DNA of 39,423 bases from an uncultured Chloroflexota bacterium (GTDB lineage: Bacteria; Chloroflexota; Chloroflexia; Chloroflexales; Chloroflexaceae): assembly GCA_937120965.1 (NCBI GenBank), contig CAKZKA010000111.1, positions 1 to 39,423 of the forward strand, given 5' to 3'. The translations under genes were made by a program, and so were the position numbers. Below the pieces are notes generated by a model, which searched no databases, was not told the DNA's origin, and saw only the letters and a program-made list of their open reading frames with translations. Positions 17,436 through 25,025 of the stretch are shown here, one piece after another; position 1 is the stretch's first letter; each line of letters begins with the position of its first letter.

Positions 17436-18469
17436 CCACGCTGATCGAAGCGGAAGTACGGACGCTCAGCTACCGTGAGGCGATTAACGAGGCGTTGCGT
17501 ATCGAAATGCGCCGCGACCCTACGGTGATCCTGATGGGTGAGGACGTTACCGGCGCGCCGCACAGCGATGCTGAGGCGCATCTCGATGCCTGGGGTGGCG
17601 TGCTCGGCGTGACGAAGGGGCTGGTGCATGAGTTTGGCCGCGAGCGGGTGCGCGATACGCCGATCACCGAGTCGGGCTTTATGGGCGCCGGGGTCGGCGC
17701 TGCCGCCACCGGCCTGCGCCCCGTGGTGGAGTTGATGTTTATCGGCTTCGCTGGCGTCTGTCTTGATCAGATCGTCAATCAGGGCGCCAAGATGCGCTAT
17801 ATGTTTGGTGGAAAGGCGCGTATTCCCCTCACCATCCGAACCATGATCGGCGCCGGCTTCCGCGCCGCTGCCCAGCACTCCGATTCGATCTACTCGACCT
17901 TCGTTCACTTCCCCGGTATCAAGGTCGTCGCTCCGGCCACTCCCGCCGATGCCAAGGGCCTCCTGGCCGCCGCTATCCGCGATGATGATCCGGTCATTTT
18001 CTGCGAACACAAGGTGCTCTACGACTCCAGGGGTCCGGTGCCCGAAGGCGAGTATGTGATCCCCCTCGGCCAGGCCGATATCAAGCGCGAAGGCGATGAT
18101 GTGACCATCGTTGCTATCTCGCGCATGGTGCTCCACGCCCTCCAGGCCGCCGAACACCTCGCCGCCAGCGGGATCAATGCCGAAGTGGTGGATCTCCGGA
18201 GCCTCTCGCCGCTGGATGAGGCAACGGTCCTGGCCTCCATCCGCAAGACCGGGCGTCTCGTGGTGGTGGACGAAGACAATCCCCGTTGCAGCGTCGCCGG
18301 CGACATCGCGACTCTCGCGGCTACCCAGGCCCTGGAGTACCTGAATGCTCCCGTCAAACTGGTGACTGCTCCGCACACGCCGGTGCCCTTTAGCCCGGCC
18401 CTGGAGGACCTCTACGTGCCCTCGCCAGAGCGGATCGTCGCCGCCGCGCGGTCAGCAGTGGGCGCGTAA
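17432..18469 (+). CDS. acoB: Acetoin/2-oxoacid dehydrogenase E1 beta subunit
   Basis: A 345-residue E1 beta with an N-terminal transketolase-like pyrimidine domain and a C-terminal transketolase_C domain. Marks include VILMGEDVTGAPHSD, ITESGFMGAGVGAA, the QHSDSIYSTFVHFPGIKVV stretch, and the later LVVVDEDNPRCS. It pairs with the alpha subunit as an alpha2beta2 tetramer. The ATG at 17432 overlaps the acoA stop (ATGA) with a strong AGGAGGTG SD, so the two are translated together. Confidence 0.92.
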   Translation: MTTLIEAEVRTLSYREAINEALRIEMRRDPTVILMGEDVTGAPHSDAEAHLDAWGGVLGVTKGLVHEFGRERVRDTPITESGFMGAGVGAAATGLRPVVELMFIGFAGVCLDQIVNQGAKMRYMFGGKARIPLTIRTMIGAGFRAAAQHSDSIYSTFVHFPGIKVVAPATPADAKGLLAAAIRDDDPVIFCEHKVLYDSRGPVPEGEYVIPLGQADIKREGDDVTIVAISRMVLHALQAAEHLAASGINAEVVDLRSLSPLDEATVLASIRKTGRLVVVDEDNPRCSVAGDIATLAATQALEYLNAPVKLVTAPHTPVPFSPALEDLYVPSPERIVAAARSAVGA

Positions 18470-18522
18470 GTAGTCTGTGAACGAAGTTTAACCGGCTCGA
18501 CCCCTCTCCGGTCCTCCTTTAA
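18470..18522. other. Short spacer after acoB
   Basis: 53 bases before the inverted-end element. No terminator-like hairpin with a T run is seen. Confidence 0.3.
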
Positions 18523-18764
18523 GGGCGGACAGAACATCCGAGCCAACGTGGCTTGTACCGCATTGGAACGCCCCTGCGCGCGGCTCTGGTCTCCCCGCTT
18601 CGACAGGCTCAGCGCAGGCTCTCCAGCGAAGCTGGAGCGGCCCGCCCCTCCGGGCTGAGCCTCAGGGCGAAGCCCGAGCCTGTCGAAGGGGGACGGCGGC
18701 GGGAACCAACCAGCGCCTCCCAACGCCATCACGCCCGTCGGCGTCCATACGTTCTGTCCGCCCC
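18523..18764 (-). mobile_element. Inverted-end element, copy B with nested repeat (242 bp)
   Basis: Ends GGGCGGACAGAAC (18523-18535) and GTTCTGTCCGCCCC (18751-18764). Opposite orientation to copy A at 12488. The extra length is due to a nested inverted repeat: CTTCGACAGGCTCAG near 18599 pairs with CTGAGCC...GAGCCTGTCGAAG near 18655-18688. It splits acoB from acoC, so it may alter their coupling. Confidence 0.7.
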
Positions 18765-18846
18765 TGAACACCGCCGGGAGGGGTCAAGTCACCCGGGCGC
18801 CACAGTGCAGCCCTGGCGTTTCTTGTTTGCCTCCTACGGAGATACC

Positions 18847-20229
18847 ATGCCCACCGCCGTTACCATGCCCAAATGGGGCCTGAGCATGCAGGAAGGGAAG
18901 ATCAACCTCTGGCTGAAGCAGGAGGGCGACCCGGTACAGAAGGGCGAGCCTGTGGCCGAGGTTGAAACTGAGAAACTCACCAATCTGGTTGAAGCGCCAG
19001 CCAGCGGTATTCTGGCGCGGCATTGCTACCCTGAGGGCAGCGTTGTTGCCGTGACCCGTGTGATTGCCTACATCGCCGCCCCTGGGGAGAGTCTCGATCT
19101 GCCGCCTGTTGATACCCCGCCGGACGAGGAGGCTGCCAGGCCCGTGGTCCCTCCTCTCGTCAGCCCCTCCGCTGTGCCCGTCCCGAGCGCCACCGTGCGG
19201 GCCATGCCCGCAGCGAGAAAACTGGCCCGTGACCACAATCTCGACCTGGCAACCGTCACCGGCACCGGCCCCGGCGGCGCGATCACCCGCGCCGATGTGG
19301 AACGCGCCCTGGCGGCCCGTTCCGCCCCCGCTGCCCAGCCCATTCAGCGAGTTACGTTTTTTAGCGACGGTCACCGTCTCGACGGCTTGCTCTACACTCC
19401 GCGCGATCTCCCCGCGGGCGCGCGTCGTCCCGGCGTCGTGCTGCTGGTCGGCTACACCTACCTCAAGACTATGGTCATGCCCGATCTGGCGAAAGCCCTC
19501 AACGCGGCTGGATACGTCGCCCTGGTGTTCGATTACCGCGGCTTCGGCGACAGCGCGGGCCCGCGGGGGCGCCTCATACCGCTTGAGCAGGTCGCCGACG
19601 CCCGTGCCGCGCTCACCTTCCTGAGCGAGCAACCGGCGGTCGATCCGGCCCGCCTGGCCGTGGTCGGGATCAGCCTGGGCGGCGCCCACGCCATCACCAC
19701 CGCTGCCCTTGACCGGCGCGTGCGTGTCGCCGTGGCCCTCGAACCGCCCGGCGACGGCGCGCGCTGGCTGCGCAGCCTGCGTCGTCACTGGGAGTGGATG
19801 CAGTTCCTGGCACGCCTGGACGAAGATCGTCGCCAGCGTGTGCAGACCGGCGTTTCCACGCGCGTCGATCCGCTGGAGATCGTCGTCCCCGATCCCGACT
19901 CGCGCGCCTTTCTTGAACAGGTCAGCGCCGAGTTTCCCCAGATGCGCGTCGAACTGCCCCTCGAAAGCGCCGAGGCGCTGATCGAGTACGCCCCCGAGCG
20001 CTTCGCCGCAGACGTGGCGCCGCGCCCCTTGCTTGTTGTCCACGGCGACGCCGACCGCCTGGTGCCCGTGGAGGAGGCCCGCGCCATCGCGGCCCGGGCT
20101 GGCGCCCCCTGTCGCCTGCAGGTGATCCCCGGCATGGGCCACTTCGACTGGGTTACCCCCGGCAGCCCTGGCTTTCAACAGGTCGCCGATCTTACTGTCG
20201 CCTTCCTCCGCGAAACCCTGGACGGCTGA
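18847..20229 (+). CDS. acoC: Lipoyl - E3-binding - alpha/beta hydrolase fusion (AcoC-like)
   Basis: A 460-residue protein. Residues 1-78 are a lipoyl domain (MPKWGLSMQEG; lipoylated lysine K43 in VETEKLTN). An Ala/Pro linker follows, then a peripheral-subunit (E3)-binding domain at about 118-156 (MPAARKLARDHNLDLATVTGTGPGG). Residues 168-460 are an alpha/beta hydrolase, not the usual CAT-like 2-oxoacid acyltransferase domain. The nucleophile elbow is GISLGG (S276), the acid is near D401/D403 in HGDADRLVP, and the histidine is H432 in GMGHFDW. Acetoin E2 proteins in Pseudomonas are known to carry a lipoyl domain fused to an alpha/beta hydrolase; the added E3-binding domain here is less usual. 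Start ATG 18847 has GGAG seven bases before. Its last codons and TGA lie inside a dispersed repeat. Confidence 0.88.
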   Translation: MPTAVTMPKWGLSMQEGKINLWLKQEGDPVQKGEPVAEVETEKLTNLVEAPASGILARHCYPEGSVVAVTRVIAYIAAPGESLDLPPVDTPPDEEAARPVVPPLVSPSAVPVPSATVRAMPAARKLARDHNLDLATVTGTGPGGAITRADVERALAARSAPAAQPIQRVTFFSDGHRLDGLLYTPRDLPAGARRPGVVLLVGYTYLKTMVMPDLAKALNAAGYVALVFDYRGFGDSAGPRGRLIPLEQVADARAALTFLSEQPAVDPARLAVVGISLGGAHAITTAALDRRVRVAVALEPPGDGARWLRSLRRHWEWMQFLARLDEDRRQRVQTGVSTRVDPLEIVVPDPDSRAFLEQVSAEFPQMRVELPLESAEALIEYAPERFAADVAPRPLLVVHGDADRLVPVEEARAIAARAGAPCRLQVIPGMGHFDWVTPGSPGFQQVADLTVAFLRETLDG

Positions 20230-20238
20230 GGTGAACAT

Positions 20239-20376
20239 ATGGGGAAACCGGGTTTCCCCAACCCCCTGCCAGTGGGGGGCGTCAGCCGCTCCTACCAGCG
20301 GTTGGGACACGGGGAAACCAGGTTTCTCCAACCCCCTCCCTTTGTCGTTGTGCGGCGCAGCCGCATGGACGGCTGA
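20239..20376 (+). other. Repeat-encoded 45-codon frame (MGKPGFP), doubtful as a gene
   Basis: ATG 20239 follows GAGGTGA with a four-base gap, and the SD overlaps the acoC stop. The frame ends RSRMDG with TGA at 20374-20376, which again overlaps the next repeat head. It is a repeat-encoded micro-ORF with a perfect initiation context, but other copies of the repeat have ACG in place of ATG, which argues against selection for translation. Confidence 0.3.
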
Positions 20377-20385
20377 GGTGAACAT

Positions 20386-20598
20386 ATGGGGAAACCGGGT
20401 TTCCCCATCCCCCGCCTGTGGGGGGTGCCAGCCGCTCCCAACCGCGGTTGGGAAACGGGGAAACCGGCGTTCCCCATCCCCCTGCCGCTGGGGGGCGCCA
20501 GCCGCTCCCACCAGCGGTTGGGAAACGGGGAAACCCGGTTTCCCCATTCCCTCTCCCTTTGTCGTTGTGCGGCGCAGCCGCATGGATGGCTGAGGTGA
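20386..20598 (+). other. Repeat-encoded 70-codon frame (MGKPGFP), doubtful as a gene
   Basis: Same stop-SD-start arrangement as the frame before it: the TGA at 20374 is followed by GAGGTGA and ATG 20386. The product would start MGKPGFPIP and end in low-complexity sequence. Composition is that of the repeats. No homology can be claimed. Confidence 0.25.
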
Positions 20599-20730
20599 GA
20601 ATCAGGGGAAACCCGGTTTTCCCGTCCCCTGTCCACGGTGGAGACACGTCCTCCCCACCGGGAGGAGTTGGGAGGGCGCGGCCCTCCCGGGCGCGCGCAG
20701 ATAGCAGTAAACGATAGACCAGGCAAACCC

Positions 20731-21735
20731 ATGATCACTGTTGGCATTATCGCTAACCCGGCTTCGGGCAAAGACATTCGCCGCCTTGTTGCGCATGGCT
20801 CGGTCTTCGACAACGACGAGAAGGTGAGCATCGTCCGGCGTGTGCTGCTAGGACTGGATGCCGTGGGCGTGCAACGGGTCTGGATCATGCCCGACCGTTT
20901 CGGTATCGGGCTGAAGGCCCTGGACAATCTCCCGTTGACGCTTGAAGCTGGCTTGCTGGAGATGCCAGCCTACTTCATGCCCGACGACACCCGGCGCGCG
21001 GCGGCGCTGCTGGCAGCGCAGGGAGCGCGCTGTATCGTCACCCTCGGCGGCGACGGTACCAACCGGCTGGTGGCAAAAGCGTGCGGCGATGTTCCCCTGA
21101 TGCCACTGTCCACCGGCACCAACAATGTGTTCCCGATGATGATCGAGGCCACCACCGCCGGCCTGGCCGCCGGGCTTGTCGCCTGCGGTCAGGCCGGCGA
21201 CGCGGTGGCCCGCGTTCCGCGCCTGGATGTCTACCGGTTCAGTGGCGAGGGAGAGGCCCGCGCGCTTGATGGCCCCCCCGACGACATTGCTCTCATTGAT
21301 GTTGCGGCTTACGACGAACGCTTCGTGGCTGCGCGGGCGATCTGGGACAGCACGCGCATCCGCGACCTGGCCCTGACCCGGGCCGAGCCGGGCGCAATCG
21401 GCCTTTCGGCGATCGGCGCCCACTATCTGGCCGGTGACTATCCGGCGGGGCACGGCCTGTACCTGCGCCTTGGGCCGCGGGGCGTCTCCGTGCGCGCGCC
21501 GGTTGCCCCCGGCCTGCTGCAAACGGTGCGTGTGGAAACGCATCGTCTCCTTGTGCCGGGCGACCGGGTGGAGCTTACCTACGATCACCCGTGTGTGCTC
21601 GCCTTTGATGGCGAGCGCGAGCTTGAGCTGCGCACCGGCGCCACCGTTGTGCTGCGCTTCAATCCCCACGGCCCGCTGGTGGTCGATCCGCGGCGCGCAG
21701 TGCAGTCCGCGGCGCGCACCGGATTTTTTCGATAG
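20731..21735 (+). CDS. acoX: ATP-NAD kinase-like protein (AcoX family)
   Basis: A 334-residue protein of the ATP-NAD kinase superfamily as found in acetoin clusters (AcoX). The N-terminus ITVGIIANPASGKDIRRLVAHGS and the nucleotide-binding GGDGTNRLVAKACG (about 108-121) followed by STGTNNVFP are the key motifs. Its function in acetoin catabolism is not established; NAD or a related substrate may be phosphorylated. ATG 20731 has only a weak upstream AGG, so the start is fixed by the conserved N-terminus. It ends eight bases from the convergent GlsB-like gene. Confidence 0.88.
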   Translation: MITVGIIANPASGKDIRRLVAHGSVFDNDEKVSIVRRVLLGLDAVGVQRVWIMPDRFGIGLKALDNLPLTLEAGLLEMPAYFMPDDTRRAAALLAAQGARCIVTLGGDGTNRLVAKACGDVPLMPLSTGTNNVFPMMIEATTAGLAAGLVACGQAGDAVARVPRLDVYRFSGEGEARALDGPPDDIALIDVAAYDERFVAARAIWDSTRIRDLALTRAEPGAIGLSAIGAHYLAGDYPAGHGLYLRLGPRGVSVRAPVAPGLLQTVRVETHRLLVPGDRVELTYDHPCVLAFDGERELELRTGATVVLRFNPHGPLVVDPRRAVQSAARTGFFR

Positions 21736-21742
21736 AGTGCCC

Positions 21743-22003
21743 TTACAACGCCGAACGGCCCCTGAAGACCAGGCGTGAGAGGGCAATCAAGATAACCGCA
21801 CCTATCAGCGCCGTCACGAATGTTGTGAGGTTAAAGCCGGTCGTCAGGTCTACTCCCAGGAAGATCGACGTCAGCCAGCCGCCCAGCCATGAGCCAACCA
21901 CGCCCAGCAGCAGGTCAACGTACCAGGGGTAACTGCTACGCATCACGAAACCTGCCACGCCGCCGACAATCAGACCCATCACGATCCACAGAATGAAACC
22001 CAT
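21743..22003 (-). CDS. GlsB/YeaQ/YmgE family small membrane protein
   Basis: An 86-residue protein with three hydrophobic helices, matching the transglycosylase-associated (TAG/GlsB/YeaQ/YmgE) family: WIVMGLIVGGVAGFVM, WYVDLLLGVVGSWLGGWL, and a C-terminal VTALIGAVILIALSRL. The family is stress-linked in enterics, and its biochemical role is unclear. ATG 22003 has AAGGGG five bases before. Convergent with acoX. Confidence 0.9.
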   Translation of the reverse strand: MGFILWIVMGLIVGGVAGFVMRSSYPWYVDLLLGVVGSWLGGWLTSIFLGVDLTTGFNLTTFVTALIGAVILIALSRLVFRGRSAL

Positions 22004-22354
22004 GATCGCACCCCTTTCAGCCGCCTGGCGGCCCTTGATAGCCCATCATCCGTCCCGTAAGTGTGGCACGCGCCCCTGACGCATCACGAAGCGGCGCATC
22101 CCAACGCGCCATCCAGCCGATGCCTCGATGTTCTGTCTGTCCTGAGTCCCTTGTGAGAAGAGAAGGGCTGAGGGGTGCGGGAAAGAGGACATGTGGACGC
22201 GGCAGAGGGCAAACTGGTTAGCAACAGCACAGCAATGCGCTGCGTATGGGTCGTTTCCCGGTAGAGCGCAGCCTTCCCAGGCCCTCCCCGCAGGGAGGGG
22301 CGTGGTGCAGCAGGCTCGCCGCAGGTGGGGAAACCCGGTTTCCCCATAGTCGTA
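22004..22354. other. Gap with degenerate element end and one palindrome
   Basis: 351 bases. GATGTTCTGTCTGTCC at about 22128 resembles a decayed end of the inverted-end element. A gccctccccgcagggagggg stretch and a palindrome copy at 22326-22344 (GGGGAAACCCGGTTTCCCC) follow. No gene. Confidence 0.5.
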
Positions 22355-22804
22355 TCACTGGCTCGACTCGGCCAGCCGCTTTAGCTTCTGCAGGGTGTTC
22401 TTGACCCGCAGAGTATCGCCCGGATTGCCCGCGGCCACGAATTTGCCCAGCAAACCGGCGGCTACATCGTAGGCATAGGTGTAGCGCACCCGCGAGTCTC
22501 TAGCTCCAACCCGAATAAAGCCACCCTTCCGGTCAATATCGAAGGTGTGGCTGCGCTCGTCATTACCGAGGCGGGTCGCCAGTTTGAGAATCATGCGCTC
22601 CGCGTCTACCTGCAGCACCGCGCCGGCGCCAGTCTGGTTGCCGTGACGCCACTGGAACGACGCCCCGGGAGTCACAGCCTCCAGCCCTTCGACATGCTCC
22701 ATCTGCTCGATCCACAGCGGCCACTTCGTTGCATCGGTGATCAGAGTCCAGACCGCCTCCGGGGTCGCGTTGATGTCCACGTGTTGTTCAAACGTGACCG
22801 ACAT
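22355..22804 (-). CDS. SRPBCC-family protein
   Basis: A 149-residue SRPBCC (START/Bet v1-like) protein. The N-terminal VTFEQHVDINATPEAVWTLITDATKWPLWIEQM is the usual first strand and helix of polyketide_cyc2-type members, which bind hydrophobic ligands in a deep cavity. The C-terminal helix ends in VKNTLQKLKRLAESS. The ligand is not predictable. ATG 22804 has AAGGAGG; the longer frame to 22999 consists of repeats and is rejected. Confidence 0.9.
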   Translation of the reverse strand: MSVTFEQHVDINATPEAVWTLITDATKWPLWIEQMEHVEGLEAVTPGASFQWRHGNQTGAGAVLQVDAERMILKLATRLGNDERSHTFDIDRKGGFIRVGARDSRVRYTYAYDVAAGLLGKFVAAGNPGDTLRVKNTLQKLKRLAESSQ

Positions 22805-22889
22805 CCCTGCCTCCTTGTGTTTACCACCCACCGTGTAATAGACGGCCAGGTGCGCGTGCTGGTCACTCGAGAATCCTCGGGACGGCCCT

Positions 22890-23015
22890 TTTCCTCCTGA
22901 GGTGAACATAGCCCGCCCGGGGGGAGGGTGTGGGAGGGCGCCGCCCTCCCGGGAACCAACCCGCCCGCGGGAGGGTGTGGGAGGGCGCCGCCCTCCCACA
23001 CAAACAATCCATCAC
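22890..23015. repeat. Head and GGGAGGGC modules upstream of the SRPBCC gene
   Basis: TGAGGTGAACATAGCC at about 22897, then gggagggtgtgggagggcg and GCCGCCCTCCC, a second gcccgcgggagggtgtgggagggcgc and CCGCCCTCCC to 23000. On the minus strand these resemble the array-1 units. Confidence 0.6.
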
Positions 23016-23047
23016 AACCCGGTTGACGGCCAGTAGACGCGGAGACG

Positions 23048-23084
23048 AAAAAACGTAGAGACGTTGCACTGCAACGTCTCTACG
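23048..23084 (-). terminator. Rho-independent terminator of tmRNA
   Basis: On the minus strand a 31-base hairpin (arms CGTAGAGACGTTGCA and TGCAACGTCTCTACG around a single G, so about 13 pairs once a loop is allowed) is followed by six T. It lies seven bases past the CCA end of ssrA. Confidence 0.9.
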
Positions 23085-23090
23085 CCCCTT

Positions 23091-23459
23091 TGGTGGAGAT
23101 GGGGGGAGTCGAACCCCCGTCCAGAAAGCTAAACCGCAGATATGCTACAGGCTTAGCTCGTTGTTTACTCTCGCCCGCGGCCACACAACGAGCAAGGCGG
23201 CTTCCGGGCAAACCTGCTGATCTTTTCCCCGGGCTAGCAGGTGCTTACCCAGGGAGCACTCGACTTGCTGACGCCTGGCCGCCGGTCATCGAGCGAACCG
23301 GTGGGGGCGCGCCGTGTGTTAGTTACGCGGCGAGGGCGTAGGCCGGAGCCTTAGCCCACTTGTTGGTGTTGGCAGTTGTTGCCTTGCCCCTTTAACGTGA
23401 CTGGGCGGCACGGCCTGCAATCTACGGCCTTCACTCCCTGTCGATACCAGAGCATCCCC
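23091..23459 (-). ncRNA. ssrA: Transfer-messenger RNA (ssrA)
   Basis: A one-piece tmRNA of 369 bases. The 5' end GGGGATG (23459-23453) pairs with CATCTCC before the encoded ACCA (23097-23091; one G-U pair). The T-arm GGTTCGACTCCCCCC lies before the acceptor. The tag reading frame is at 23373-23323, AACACC... in frame with GCC, and gives ANTNKWAKAPAYALAA and TAA. The tag releases stalled ribosomes and marks proteins for proteolysis; the ALAA end is the degradation signal type. Confidence 0.97.
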
Positions 23460-23471
23460 GTACGTACCCTT

Positions 23472-23499
23472 ATTATAGCGCTTCGCCAGGCGGCGTCAA
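23472..23499 (-). promoter_or_regulatory. Promoter of ssrA
   Basis: Minus-strand TTGACG (23499-23494) and TATAAT (23477-23472), spacer 16 bases; transcription would start a few bases before the mature 5' end at 23459. Confidence 0.8.
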
Positions 23500-23519
23500 T
23501 GCGACCTTTGATGGAATTG

Positions 23520-23890
23520 TGTTAGACTGATGAGAACAGATGGGGAAACCAGGTTTCCCCCACCCCCTGCTGGCGGTGTGCGGCCCAGCCGGATGGACGA
23601 TTGAGGTGAAAATAGCCCGCCCGCGGGCGGGCTTGGGAGGGTGAAGCCCTCCCAGAAAACAACCCGCCAGCGGGGAGGGTTTGGGAGGGCTTCGCCCTCC
23701 CAAGAACACATATTTTCATTCCGGCGGTGTGCGGCCCAGCCGGACGGACGACTGAGGAGAACAGTTGGGCAACCCGGGTTTCCCCACCCCCTGCCTGGCA
23801 AGAGGGTTGGGGCGGGCGCAGCCCTTCCGGGTAACCCTCAGAAGGGTGGTGGGGCAACCAGGTCACCCCGCGTCCCTCTTTGACCAGCGC
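23520..23890. repeat. Repeat block between ssrA and the esterase gene
   Basis: Palindrome copies lie at 23540-23558 (GGGGAAACCAGGTTTCCCC) and about 23767-23785 (variant GGGCAACCCGGGTTTCCCC). TGAGGTGAAAATAGCC is at about 23603; GGGAGGGTGAAGCCCTCCC and GGGAGGGCTTCGCCCTCCC follow, with GCGGCCCAGCCGG variants at 23579 and 23733. No gene. Confidence 0.75.
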
Positions 23891-23904
23891 ATCTCCGGGG
23901 ATCT

Positions 23905-24837
23905 ATGGCAGACACGCACAGCCCTGACCCGCGCGCGCAGCTCGTGCGCCTCCGCAGTCGCCTGCTGGGCGTCACGAAGCGCTGCTACGTCTACCTACCG
24001 CCAGAGTACGCCGCGGAACGCCGGCGCCGCTTTCCGGTGCTCTATCTGCTGCGCGGCCACGAGCGCGAGTGGGTCAATCCGCACGAGGACCAGAGCCGCG
24101 GCGGGACCACGGTGATCGATGTCTACGAACGGCTGCGCGCCAGCGGCGCGATTGGCCCGCTGATCCTGGTGATGCCCGGCATGGCCAGCGATGACAACCG
24201 CTTCCCCGGCCTGCTCACCGACTTTCGCTGCCCCGGCTGCGCTCCGCCGCGCGCCGCGGGCCTGGGCGCCGGCCTGTTTCAGCGTTTCTTCTTTGAGGAA
24301 TTGCTGCCGGCCATTGACCGGCGCCTGCGCACCATTCCCGCGGCGCGCGCCATTGCCGGCTTTTCCCTGGGCGGCTATATGGCGGTTAAAGCTGCCGCCC
24401 TCCGCCCTGAGTTGTTCGTCAGTGTCGGCGCCTTCGATGGCTCCTTTCCCTACGCCAGCGACGGCGGCGCCAGCGCCCGCCTCAGCGACACGCTCTTCGC
24501 CCAGCCCATGTTCGACCCGGCCCTCGGCCTCCCCCGCGACCCGGAGCACCTCAGCGCCAACAATCCGGTCTGCCTTCTGCTGCGCGCCGACCGCGACGCG
24601 CTCCGTCGCATCACCTGGCTCATCCAGTACGGGCCCGAGCAACTGGAACCCTGGGGCTCCAACTTTTACCGCGGCGAATACCTGCTGCGGGTGCTGCGCG
24701 GCCTGGGCATCGAAAACGCTGCCCCGGTCGCGGCTCTGCCCGATGGCGAGCACACCTGGCGCGCCGCCGACCGACACATCGAGCGGACCCTGCCGTTGCA
24801 CTGGAAGGCGCTGGAGCGCGCGGCGCAGGCGTCGTAA
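23905..24837 (+). CDS. Esterase D-type alpha/beta hydrolase
   Basis: A 310-residue protein of the esterase (PF00756-like) family, as in esterase D and enterochelin esterase. It begins RCYVYLPPEYAAERRRRFPVLYLLRGHEREW, has the nucleophile elbow GFSLGGYMAVKAAALRPELF (Ser near 155), and ends with DGEHTWRAADRHIE (His near 295). No signal peptide, so it is cytoplasmic. ATG 23905 is preceded by CCGGGGATCT, a weak SD. The substrate is not predictable. Confidence 0.88.
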   Translation: MADTHSPDPRAQLVRLRSRLLGVTKRCYVYLPPEYAAERRRRFPVLYLLRGHEREWVNPHEDQSRGGTTVIDVYERLRASGAIGPLILVMPGMASDDNRFPGLLTDFRCPGCAPPRAAGLGAGLFQRFFFEELLPAIDRRLRTIPAARAIAGFSLGGYMAVKAAALRPELFVSVGAFDGSFPYASDGGASARLSDTLFAQPMFDPALGLPRDPEHLSANNPVCLLLRADRDALRRITWLIQYGPEQLEPWGSNFYRGEYLLRVLRGLGIENAAPVAALPDGEHTWRAADRHIERTLPLHWKALERAAQAS

Positions 24838-24950
24838 GGCAAGGTTCAACAGCGAGCGTTGGAACGGTACAGTCGTTCCACAAACCCCAATGGAGGGAGG
24901 CCGGAGGAGGGCGGAACGCTGCGAACGGTGAATCGCCTGCGAACCTTGCC
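24838..24950. repeat. Inverted-repeat-bounded segment
   Basis: GGCAAGGTTC at 24838 is matched by GAACCTTGCC near 24941-24950. Inside is a short hairpin GGAAC-ggtacagtc-GTTCC and a ggagggaggccggagg purine stretch. It could be an operon terminator-like structure or a small element. No T run follows. Confidence 0.4.
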
Positions 24951-25025
24951 TGAAACGCCATCCCGGATACGCGGGCGTCCCGCCCGCAATGGTCTGGATG
25001 CGGGCAAGGCGCGCCCGGGAGAAGC

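Larger units (their letters stand above)
20230..20730. repeat. Repeat block between acoC and acoX
   Basis: Six palindrome copies lie at about 20241, 20311, 20388, 20457, 20527 and 20606, three of them perfect or one mismatch. Two TGAGGTGAACAT heads (20227, 20374) each carry an in-frame SD plus ATG (20239, 20386), and GCGGCGCAGCCGC hairpins lie at 20353 and 20569. Read through, each head opens a small frame starting MGKPGFP. A GGGAGGGCGCGGCCCTCCC module is at 20670-20688. Confidence 0.85.

Noticed and set aside
18784-20583. 599-codon minus-strand frame opposite acoC
   Set aside because: Starts in repeats (GKPGFP) and mirrors the lipoyl-hydrolase frame; no family signal.
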